From Leishmania donovani (Eukaryota > Euglenozoa > Kinetoplastea > Trypanosomatida > Trypanosomatidae), in contig NC_018252.1 of the NCBI RefSeq assembly GCF_000227135.1, positions 62,001 to 126,000 of the forward strand: a DNA stretch of 64,000 nt. Direction: 5' to 3'. The notes under the pieces are model-generated. The model saw only the letters and a program-made list of their open reading frames with translations. It did not search any database and was not told where the DNA came from. This document shows, in pieces, positions 20,909 to 29,690 of the stretch; positions within the stretch are counted from its first letter, which is position 1, and the number at the start of each line of letters is the position of its first letter. The position numbers and the translations under genes were made by a program.

Positions 20909-21480
20909 ACATAAGGAGTCGGTGTGACGGCATGGGGCACCCCACGCTCTCCCGTGTGCACGCGCCTCTCACAGGAGACCATGTGTCAGGCGGAAGGCAG
21001 CTCGTGGATAGGGCATGTGCCGGCGTGCAAGCCGCTCACAGCTTGTCGTCCTAAAGGGAAGCACAACAGGAGGCGGATGCGTGCGCGTGTCGAATCGATG
21101 GCACGATCCGTAGGGAGCTGGTGCACGCGGGGTCACGGCTGCAAGTCTTGCTGGCGCAGCACCAGCCCAGACCTCCCCGCGGAGCTGAAGAGTACGCGCC
21201 CGTGCCCGAGTACTCGCTGCGGGCGCCTGGGTTCAACATAGAGTTGGTATTGGACCCGTATACCACGGTTGGGTGGGCGGCATCATCTGGGGAGGAGGCA
21301 ATACAAACAAGCAAGGACACAGTCGCCGTGATCCGAGTTGGCAGATGTTTCTAGGGATTACAAGGAGAGCAAGGCAGCCACGTCGAGGGGATACACACAC
21401 GACACAAGGATCCTTGCGGAGGCGGACATACATGGCTAAGAGGGCGACAGTCCTGCACCTACGCACCAGGGGGAGGAGGA
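20909..21480. repeat. Possible SIDER-type degenerate retroelement
   Basis: The block differs in texture from the surrounding UTR. It is GC-rich, free of microsatellites and long purine or pyrimidine tracts, and about 550 bases long, the usual size of Leishmania SIDER elements found in 3' UTRs. It abuts an assembly gap and lies in a long 3' UTR. It resembles what I remember of such dispersed sequences, but I cannot run the comparison, so this is tentative. Confidence 0.35.
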
Positions 21481-22688
21481 GGACAAAGGCCGGTGAGAGG
21501 GCAGCTAGCCAGCGGCTGAAAACAGGCGGGTGCGAGAGAGAGAGGTTGTGAGATGTGCGCCCATCGAGATCATCCGTGCTCGCGTCTTTGTTTGCGGCTG
21601 CTGCTGGGGTACGGTTTGTTCGTGCGTTGCCGCCCTACACCTCTTGTTCGTCGGTTGGTTATTGTTTCTTTAACGTGTTACGCACGCACGTGTGTGTGTG
21701 TGTGCGTGTGGTGTGTTCGGTGATGTGATGCCTCTGTTCGGCTGCTCTTATTTTCCCTTTTAATGGCCACCGCTTTAGTAAACAGAAAGGAAGAGAGGGA
21801 GAAGGGGAGCGCCTCGTACCCGCACGTGAGTAATTGCGGCCCTGCGCTGGTGTGTGTATGCGTGTGTGTGTATTGTAGGGGAGGGGAAGAACGGATGAAA
21901 CCGCTCAAGGACACACGTGCAACCACGCGGGAACCGTCACAGCCACGCAGGCACTGAAAGATACGCGAAGATACGCAAAACGCACACCTCTGCCCTGCTT
22001 CGGGGTGTCCAGGAACGCCGGAGAGTTTCCCTGGCGAAAAGTAAGCATGAGGCGTCGAAGAAGGAAGAGGTACAGACACAAGTGCGGTGAGAGCGAGCGA
22101 GAAGCGGAGGGCACACACACACACACACACACGCACGCGTAGGAACATACGTACACAGGAAGACAGAGAAAAGAGCAACACTCAAAAAAAAGCGAAAGCA
22201 ACCACACAACACAGCACTCGCACGGGGAGTGGGGATTAAAGAGACGGCACAACAAACAACTAAACGTACTGTGATGATATTAGAGATGCGAAAAGCGCTG
22301 GGCATGAATGGCGGGCGATTTCCGGGACATGGGGAGGGGGAGACGTGCTGGCGGCTAGGACAGGGATGGAAAGTGGGAAAGGGAGACGCGAAGAGTGGCG
22401 CGCGCCTTGTCCCCTTGTAACGGTGAGGTGATTACACCGCGTGTGTGTGTGCGCGCGCGCTCTGGGGTGCGTGGCGCCATGGCCATCACACGCTACAGGC
22501 CGCACACACCATCCGCGGGACACAGACGCGTCCGTACAAACAGCACTCAGATGGATGAGGCAGATGGAACCGGGCACTGAAAGGGCAGCGCATAAAAAGA
22601 GACCGCTGCGACACGACGCCACTGTCACGATCCTGGTCTATCTCGACTCTCTGTAGGCTCACTACGCTAGCCAAGTCAAGAAACCTCT

Positions 22689-24443
22689 TCAATGGGCGTA
22701 CGACTTCTTTGAGCGAGGTGCCGGGGGGACCGTGGGGGAGGAGCTGCCGTCGTGGCTGGAGCTGTTCCCGTTACTGCTGCCCCCAATCCCGTATCCATTA
22801 GATGTGACTGCTCCTACGGCAACGGCCACCGCGGCTGCTCGTGCGGACGCCGGGGCAGGTAACTTGATGGACAGCGATGTCGGCGATCGCTCGCGGGAGT
22901 TGCCGCTGCCGGTGCCGCCTGGCGGACTCGTGGAGCCGTTCGCACTGCTGCTGCTGTTGTTCGCCTGATTACGCCGGCTGGCGGGCACCGGGATGGCAAG
23001 GCCGCTATCGCTGATCGGAGCTGGCGGGGTTGTCATGCCACCGACGCCTCGGCCACGGCCGATTGGTGGCGGTGGCGGTGGCGGCCTAGCAACGCTACGA
23101 CCGCCGCGTACGACCCCGCCACGCCCACGTGGCAGTGGGATGCTTGGCCCGGTGGGCGACGGAACAAAATACTGCTCTGCCTTGCCACAATGGCTGTTGA
23201 TGAGGTCGAGCAGTTGTGCGCCTGTCTCCAGCCTCAGTCGTGAGCCGTCGCGCTGCTTAAAGAGCAGCACCCCGTCCAATGATCGTGTGTTGGCCTCTGG
23301 GATGGCGCAGTGATGCTGCACCCACTCGATCGGGCAAGTCTTCGCCTCCCGCCGCGCGGGCGCCCCCTTTGGCAGCACTCGCGCGTACCCAAAGACGGTG
23401 GGGGGGCTAGATAGGAGAAAGACGACGAAGGCCGAGCCGCGAGCCTCCATGCAGCTCTGCATCTCATCAGCAAACACGGGGTTCGGCCAGAAGTAGTCGT
23501 CTCGCACGGCGTCCTCGGCGTCCTTCTCCGTGATGTACGTGATGAAGGTTGCCGGCTGTTGCGCCTTGGCGGCGCCGTTGCCGTGCAGCGACGCGGCTGC
23601 CGCTGCTGCAAGGGGGCTGGACGAGGACCCGGTGGATGCTACTACCGCCGACGCCTGCAGGCGCTGCTGACTTCTCGGGGCCGGAAGGGTTGGTCCGTCA
23701 TAATCGAGCCCGCCACCGATGGGGGTGAGCGCCGCCGGTGGAAGACGCCGCTCCACCATGATGCTGCTGCGCGGCGCTGGAACATTTGGGTTGTGTTGCG
23801 GCGGTAGCGGTGGTGGCGGCGGAGCGACATCGATGCGGTGTGGGATGATGTGGGCGCGCGGCGGGGGCGGCGGCGGCAGCAACGGCTCCGACAACATATG
23901 GTAGATCTTTTCTCTCGCGGGCTCACGATCGCTCAGCTCGGTGAAAATGAACTGCTTTCCATAGAACTGAAGTACACGTGGAATGATGAGCAGTTTGCTG
24001 GGGTCCTGCAGGATAACCCAGCCGCGACCGTTGCAGTTCACGTTTTGGCCCGGAAACACATCTGCCTCCTTCACCATGTCAAACGTTTCAAAGTAGCGGC
24101 CCAGCATCTCGGGTGTCGTATTGAAGGGTAGGTGGGAGACGTAGATGCAGACATACTTGGTGGCGGTCGCGTAGAGGGACCCGGTGCGGGGGTCTTTGAA
24201 GAAGGCGTGGTACTGCGCGTTCGGCAGCAGCTTCGGCAGCGTGACACCTGTCTCATCAGCCGAGGTGGAGAGCGGCACCTCGCGCGGCGGCACATGCGTT
24301 GGGTCGAAGAGCTTCGTACCCTCGGGAAAGTACTGATACAGGGGAAGGCGGTAATCTTCCATCAGCGACAGCCGGTCGCCGTTCACGTACACAAACGGTG
24401 TTGGCGTCGAGGCACTCGCTGATACGGCGTCGCTGGGCATCAT
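22689..24443 (-). CDS. RRM plus YTH-like domain RNA-binding protein
   Basis: A 584-residue protein. Residues about 97-171 form an RRM, with RNP2-like VCIYVSHLP (98-106) and RNP1-like NGRGWVIL (138-145). A proline-rich linker (about 188-260) follows. Residues about 299-418 resemble a YTH (m6A-reader) domain: ATFITYITEKDAEDAV at the entry, FWPNP with Trp319 at the first cage position, AFVVFLLSSPPTVFGYARV at the central strands, PIEW (Trp374) and a strong RDGSRLRLETGAQLLDLI (398-415) match to the C-terminal helix entry. The C-terminal 160 residues are glycine/serine/proline-rich with RGR repeats. The ATG at 24441-24443 is chosen because pyrimidine-rich, UTR-like sequence lies just upstream. It probably regulates mRNA. 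Confidence 0.82.
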   Translation of the reverse strand: MMPSDAVSASASTPTPFVYVNGDRLSLMEDYRLPLYQYFPEGTKLFDPTHVPPREVPLSTSADETGVTLPKLLPNAQYHAFFKDPRTGSLYATATKYVCIYVSHLPFNTTPEMLGRYFETFDMVKEADVFPGQNVNCNGRGWVILQDPSKLLIIPRVLQFYGKQFIFTELSDREPAREKIYHMLSEPLLPPPPPPRAHIIPHRIDVAPPPPPLPPQHNPNVPAPRSSIMVERRLPPAALTPIGGGLDYDGPTLPAPRSQQRLQASAVVASTGSSSSPLAAAAAASLHGNGAAKAQQPATFITYITEKDAEDAVRDDYFWPNPVFADEMQSCMEARGSAFVVFLLSSPPTVFGYARVLPKGAPARREAKTCPIEWVQHHCAIPEANTRSLDGVLLFKQRDGSRLRLETGAQLLDLINSHCGKAEQYFVPSPTGPSIPLPRGRGGVVRGGRSVARPPPPPPPIGRGRGVGGMTTPPAPISDSGLAIPVPASRRNQANNSSSSANGSTSPPGGTGSGNSRERSPTSLSIKLPAPASARAAAVAVAVGAVTSNGYGIGGSSNGNSSSHDGSSSPTVPPAPRSKKSYAH

Positions 24444-25341
24444 CCTGGGAATGGGAAAAGAGAAGCAGTTGAAGTGAAAGAGGGACCCGAGGAAAGAAAG
24501 AGTCTTCGCAGGTCTGCGTGTGCAGTGCGGGGAGGGCGGGAGGAGGAGAAGAGAACGCCAAAGAGAGAGAGAGGGAGACAGCAAAAGAGGGTGCTGTGCA
24601 GAAAGGAAAATGCGAAAGAAAAGAGGCAGGGCAAGCGAGCGCGCGTGTCTGTGTGTGTGTGTGTGTGTGTGTCTGCGATTGAGAGCGAAGTGATGACGGG
24701 GCACCACCAGCACAGTGAACGGAGGCTGAAACTGTGCAGAATGGAGGAGGCGAAGGAGGCGGTCACAGAGGACAAGGCGAGTAAGGGTGGGAGGGGGAGG
24801 GCGACAGCACTCACGCACGGTGTGTGGGTGTGGCTGTGCGTGTTCGCGACAGTGAGCGTCACACAAGGAGATGAGAGAGGGATAGGAAGCGCCACGGCAA
24901 CCCTGTAGTCGGAGACGGTGACTTTTACGAGACAGAGGAGGGACATGGGGGCACAAACATGCGCAGAGTACAGTCGGGGAGTCACGGAGCCACGCAGAAG
25001 AGAGCCGTCACAGCACGAAAAGAAGAAGCGCTCGCGTGCAGCGTAGATGTACCACGATGCAGGTGCTTCACCGTCCGCCGTCAGAGACGCGCACCATCCG
25101 CGTACGCTGGGCGCTACCGCTATCGGAGAAGCTCGACGCAGCAAAGCGCCGCCAGCAGGCAAACACGGCTGGGGTTGCTCGTACGGAAGTTGCACGAGGA
25201 GGAAACGGTGGCGACACTCGTGCCACCTCCTTCTCTCTCTCCCCCCTCACGGCTTCCGCAGCAGCCATGTCCTCACCGCCCGTACCAAAGGTGCTGCAGT
25301 ATCTTCCAAAGAGAGACGCTGCTGCGTTCCCCTGTTCTTTT

Positions 25342-25384
<43 letters not shown>

Positions 25385-26089
25385 TGTGTCTGCCTCTCGT
25401 TACCGTGCCCGTGCACCCGCTGTCGACGCCTTTCCCCGTCTCTAACAGACGCCTTCCCTGCAGGGGAGGGACCGGCGCAGCAGACGTCCAAGCATGCGCA
25501 CGTGCGAAAACGGCACACTACGCTCCCTTTCTCCGCTGGCTGCGCTCGTGAGGGCAGAGGAAGGGGGGGCCGCAGGTGTTCGAGGATGATATCATTGAAA
25601 TGGGAGGAGGCCCACAAAGGTGCGTGCAGCAACGGCACGCAGGTGGTTAACCGATTTACCCATTACAGAGGACGAGGTGAGGAAGAGGCGAAGAGACGCC
25701 ACAGCCCGTGTACATCAACTATGGCTGGCGCTCTCTCTTGCGGCATGAGTGTGGTGGGGGGGGCGCCTATCGCTTCGCTCTGCCACTCAGCGCGTACCCC
25801 GTTTCTCGTGGCTGTCCCCGCGAACGGACCACGACAGCACACCCAGACACATACAGAGGCCAGCACACGCACGATGGAGACAGCCAAAGAGCGAGAAGAA
25901 GCGAGAGAGCAACACACAAGCACGCACACTTCTGCTTATGCTCTTGTGCTCCCACGGTGAGCAGGGCTTCGTACGGCGCGCTTGGACGATGAGCGCTGCG
26001 CCGGTGGCGCAGTAGAAATTGAAAGACAAACAGAACGCCAACAGCTCGCCAGCGGGATGGTACAAAGCAGGGTCCGCAGGTAGAAGGAA
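24444..26089. other. Intergenic spacer with GT repeats
   Basis: No gene supported. GT runs lie near 24653-24671 and 25345-25382. The pyrimidine-rich tract on the transcribed strand just upstream of 24443 is the likely trans-splice region for the RRM/YTH-like gene. Confidence 0.5.
25345..25382. repeat. GT microsatellite
   Basis: About 19 uninterrupted GT units in the spacer between DPH6 and the RRM/YTH-like gene. Confidence 0.9.
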
Positions 26090-27937
26090 TCACGCGCTCT
26101 CCTCCGCCGCCTCCCTCACCTCTACGCACTCCATCGACACGCGAATCTTTTCTGTCCCGCTCAAGGCGCCGACCACGACCACCTGGCAGACGCGCTCAAA
26201 CGGCAGCGCGCCTGTGTTCTGCGTCGTCCACTGCCACAGTGCCGGCAGCAGCGCCACCGGAACGTCCTCGGTAGCGACAACAATGGCACGGTCAACGTCG
26301 CCGAAGCTGCACCCGAAGAGAGTGAGGTAGCGCTCGCAGTTCGCCATGGCAACGACGAATTGCGCGACAATGTCGGTCAGTGCCGCGCTGGTCTCCTCCC
26401 CTTGTTGTGTCGCGGCCAAGGCGCTAATGTATTGCTGGCAGACAACAGGAAGATCAGCGGCGGTGGCCACCTCCCTCGTCGCCGGAACACGTCCAGGCGT
26501 GGCACTCACGAACAATCGCAAGGTGCCGGTGGCGAGGCTCACGAGACGAGCCTGCGAGTGCGGCCCCGGTTCGCCAAGTGCCCAGCAGCTGCGGCTCTGC
26601 GCGTGCAACACCTGCTGCTGAATCGCCGCCGTTGGCGCGGCCAGAACTTCGGCTTCAACCGCGGCAGTGGACCGGGAGCATGAGTTATGCACCGTGACAA
26701 GCAATCCGGGCGGACAAATGTGGGACACCTTGGCGGCGTACGCAGTGCGGCACCACACCTCCCAGGAAGGCTCAGGGAGCGAGAAGTGATAGTAGAAGGG
26801 GGTGAGGCTGCGCTCCATCGCCCAAGTCTGCAGCACAGTAAGGCACGCATTCAGTGCCTCCGCGGCAGGCGCGCCAGCTTCGAGAGGAGCGGCGTACGTG
26901 TGATGCGCGATGCCGTCTCTCGCGGCGGCAGTCCCAAAGCCTAGAAACAAGGCGCTGCGGATGGTGGGCGGCAACGGCCAGTCGATAGTTTCTCCGGAGT
27001 CAAGCGGGGATGCCGTCGCGCTCGGCGCCAGTGGATAAGCAGCACAGCTACGCAACAGCGGCATCGCGTCGGAGGGGAACGTGACGGCACCGGCCCGAAG
27101 ACGCGCCAGAAGCTCTGCCTCCTGTGCCTGTTGCTCAACTGGCTTGGGCACCCGTGCCACAGTGAGCAGTCCATGCCCCGAAGGCGAAATGTCGTTGTCG
27201 TCCTGCATCACCACCTCCAATGCCGCCACCGTCAGGTGCTCTGTATGGAAAAGAGGACAGTTCAGCACGGTCGTCTCGTACTCGCCGCCCTCGCCAGCGA
27301 GGTGGGAATGATAGAGCTCCGCCATCTTCTCCAGCGTCGGGCGCGCCTCCTCGAGTGTCTTGCCAATGAAGCGGCGCGGCGTCAAACCAATGGACGCTGT
27401 CTTCACCAGGATGGCCCGTACGTGCAATGTGTTGGCCATGTCTAGAATTTCATCGGGCTGGCGCATCCACAGGTACGCGAGGGACTCGAGTCCCAGACGG
27501 TCGCAGATGAACTCGACGCGGTTGCGCTGATAGTTAGAGAGGATAGCACCGCTGGTGAGCCCTTGCACCTCTGGGAACTCTTCCTTTACCGTCTTGATGA
27601 GCGAGTACAGCGATTCCACCTCGTCCTCCTCGGGTGGCTGCTCAGAGTAGAGCAGCGACTGATCTTTCGCAAGCCCACGCCTCACGCGACCGCGGCGAAG
27701 CGGCAGCCCGAGACAGGCGGCAATCGAATCCACCGCTTCAAAACCCACTGTTTGGTACATGTACGAGTCGATGTCATGTCCGTGCGTACCGTTCTCCGCT
27801 GCTCCTCGTAACGCTCCGTCGCTCTCCAGCACGGGTGCCATGTTCGCAATGACGACCGGTTCGTGGCCGTAGCGGTACGCCATCAGCATCGCAAGAATGC
27901 TGTCCTTGCCACCGGAGAGAAGCGCGATCGTCTTCAT
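26090..27937 (-). CDS. DPH6: Diphthine-ammonia ligase (DPH6) with RidA-like C-terminal domains
   Basis: A 615-residue protein that carries out the last step of diphthamide synthesis on elongation factor 2, ATP-dependent amidation of diphthine. The N-terminus has the PP-loop SGGKDS at 8-13. The family motifs DIDSYMYQTVG (55-65), TSGAILSNYQRNRVE (128-142) and GEGGEYET (215-222) are all intact. The C-terminal half holds two divergent RidA/YjgF-like domains, the last running through IVAQFVVAMANCERYL to PFERVCQVVVVG and IRVSMECVEV, as in the yeast enzyme. The start at 27935-27937 places the PP-loop at the expected distance. EF2 diphthamide is the target of ADP-ribosylating toxins in other organisms, so the pathway is well defined. 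Assignment is firm. Confidence 0.96.
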   Translation of the reverse strand: MKTIALLSGGKDSILAMLMAYRYGHEPVVIANMAPVLESDGALRGAAENGTHGHDIDSYMYQTVGFEAVDSIAACLGLPLRRGRVRRGLAKDQSLLYSEQPPEEDEVESLYSLIKTVKEEFPEVQGLTSGAILSNYQRNRVEFICDRLGLESLAYLWMRQPDEILDMANTLHVRAILVKTASIGLTPRRFIGKTLEEARPTLEKMAELYHSHLAGEGGEYETTVLNCPLFHTEHLTVAALEVVMQDDNDISPSGHGLLTVARVPKPVEQQAQEAELLARLRAGAVTFPSDAMPLLRSCAAYPLAPSATASPLDSGETIDWPLPPTIRSALFLGFGTAAARDGIAHHTYAAPLEAGAPAAEALNACLTVLQTWAMERSLTPFYYHFSLPEPSWEVWCRTAYAAKVSHICPPGLLVTVHNSCSRSTAAVEAEVLAAPTAAIQQQVLHAQSRSCWALGEPGPHSQARLVSLATGTLRLFVSATPGRVPATREVATAADLPVVCQQYISALAATQQGEETSAALTDIVAQFVVAMANCERYLTLFGCSFGDVDRAIVVATEDVPVALLPALWQWTTQNTGALPFERVCQVVVVGALSGTEKIRVSMECVEVREAAEESA

Positions 27938-28741
27938 GCGCGCATCGCCGCCGGAGCCGGGGGAAGTTCGACTGCACGCGATCGAGGCGTCACGACAGAG
28001 CGCCGATGGCCCGGCAGACCTTTCAACGGGAATCCTGTCGCTACAAGGGAGACTGTGTTCGTGGCTGTATATATATATATATATGCGCGTGCGTGCGTGC
28101 GTGTGGGGGGGGGGAGGGGGGAGGGGGCAGTAGCTGGTGAAGATACGTCAAAGCAGACACGAGGGATCGGCCGAAGTCTCGCAAGAAGAGCGGTGGAACA
28201 AGGGGAAAGGGGAGGCGGGCACGCATCTTTTTAGACTTCGCACCTCAGGCCGGCAACAACAACCACAAGAAAGGCGTGGCTCAGATGCGGAGGGTGAACA
28301 CTGTGGGGATGTGTGGTCGCAGGCAGGGACAAGTAGAGCAAAAGTCTGCTGACGAGCTCGCCGAGCGGCGCTCGCGCCCTTCACCCCTCCACGGATATCC
28401 AGCGGAACGAAGTGCTCATCATCGCAAAAGGCGCGGGTGTGTAGACACGGTTCCTGCGAGTTCTTTTTTTCTTTGATTCTTTTTACTATGTGCCACCGCG
28501 TACGTGCGTGTTCGCCTGCGTGTGCCTGCGTGCACCGAATTCTCTCACGGGTTCCCCTCTCATGGGGCCACCTCAAAACTATCCCCATAGCCCCCGCAAC
28601 GCGTCACCTCTCTGAAGATTCGGTGGAAAAGTGAGCACTGTCGACCTTCAGCTCCGTTGAAAATAGTGCGCCTCACTATCCGTGCCACGGCACACGCACG
28701 CGTGCGCATATGCTGCCTACAATGGGCACCGAGCTCCTGAA
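27938..28741. other. Intergenic spacer with TA microsatellite
   Basis: No gene. It contains a TA repeat at about 28068-28084 followed by GC and G-rich sequence on the plus strand. It should hold the 3' UTR of the small membrane-protein gene. Confidence 0.5.
28068..28084. repeat. TA microsatellite
   Basis: About eight TA units, unusual in this otherwise GC-rich window. A GCGTGCGTGCGTGC stretch follows. Confidence 0.85.
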
Positions 28742-29014
28742 CTACGGACCCCTGCGCAGACGGGTAAGCTGATTGTAAATGATTGCAGCAGACGCCGCAC
28801 CAACCACGGCCCCACAGAACACATTCGAGTGCATCTCTTGAAGCAGTGCCACAGCCACTACCATGATCAGACCACGCCTCTCTGCCGGTGTGAGACTCAA
28901 TGACAGCTGGGCCTTTCCAGACGCTTCCTTCGGCGATGTCTTCGCAGACGTGGATGTGGTGTCCTCGTCCACAGCCGCCGCCTTTTCCGTGTGCTCTGCC
29001 TCTGCTGCGGACAT
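28742..29014 (-). CDS. Small predicted membrane protein
   Basis: A 90-residue protein. Residues 1-45 are polar and low-complexity (AVDEDTTSTSAKTSPKEASG). From residue 47 on it becomes hydrophobic: GLIMVVAVALL (48-58), a short polar break (QEMHSNVF) and CGAVVGAASAAIIYN (67-81), ending with a basic tail LTRLRRGP. Two short membrane helices forming a hairpin, or a single tail-anchored segment, would both fit, with the basic tail typical of mitochondrial or peroxisomal outer-membrane proteins. I do not recognise the family. It has a clean ATG and stop, and GC-rich third positions like its neighbours. Confidence 0.72.
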   Translation of the reverse strand: MSAAEAEHTEKAAAVDEDTTSTSAKTSPKEASGKAQLSLSLTPAERRGLIMVVAVALLQEMHSNVFCGAVVGAASAAIIYNQLTRLRRGP

Positions 29015-29690
29015 GGAAGCTGCGCTCTTTGTGGGTGCGTGCTGCTCTCGCTAAAGTAGATGCGATGAACTGATGGGCACGCGTACAACCCGAAGGCGAG
29101 AGTGGACAGGACAGGACAGAGCAGGAAAGCGGCAGGTGTGCGTCCAAGTGAGAAGGTGGGGGTAGGTGCAGCAGCAGCAACAGCAACAGCGTACAAGGGC
29201 AGTGGGGCGCGTGATGCTAAGCTTCTTCAGCCAATGGTGTCACATGGCATGAGGGGGTGCAAAGGACAGGACAGCGATGGGCATCGCGAGTTCTCCTCTG
29301 GCTTCTTTGTTTGTTCGCTGGTGCGTTGGTGCCTCGGTAAGCGTGAACGTATCGGCGAGGCGCCGTGGGGGTGGGGAGAGATGGTATAGCACACGCACAC
29401 AGGAGCGTTTCATGCGTGGGTGGGGCACGGCTCTACCCCTTCCAAGGTGAATGGAGATGACGCACACAGGGGCGCAACCGTGTCGACGACGTGCTGCCCC
29501 TTCATCGACACAAAGAAACAGCGGTGGAGGGAAGAGACAGCGTGGGCCGTTCGTCGTCTTTGTGCGCCTCTCCGTATCCCTCGCAGGAGGGGCCGTCCAC
29601 TCGGTCGCTGGGCGCAGCCTGCCTCGCAGCGCGGAGGGAGAGCACAGAAGTTCAGCTGAACAGCCTGACAGCCCTTCCATGCGCGCCACA
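29015..29690. other. Intergenic spacer
   Basis: No gene supported. It should contain the 3' UTR of the FCP1/BRCT-like gene and the 5' region of the small membrane-protein gene. Confidence 0.5.

Larger units (their letters stand above)
19140..22688. other. Long spacer with assembly gap
   Basis: The longest gene-free stretch (3.5 kb), about 0.5 kb of it unknown bases. It should contain the 3' UTR of the RRM/YTH-like gene and the 5' region of the 691-residue coiled-coil gene. It includes a G10 run near 19259-19268, GT/CA patches near 19492-19508, 21690-21712 and 22113-22133, and a distinct non-repetitive GC-rich block at about 20909-21480 (listed separately). Long open frames here are produced by the unknown bases. 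Confidence 0.5.

Noticed and set aside
19546..21054. Long plus-strand frame of about 500 codons
   Set aside because: About a third of it is the assembly gap. The rest is proline/arginine/serine-rich UTR-like sequence antisense to the transcription direction.
28034..28100. TATA-like sequence (TA repeat)
   Set aside because: Trypanosomatid protein-coding genes are not driven by TATA promoters, and this is a microsatellite inside a spacer.
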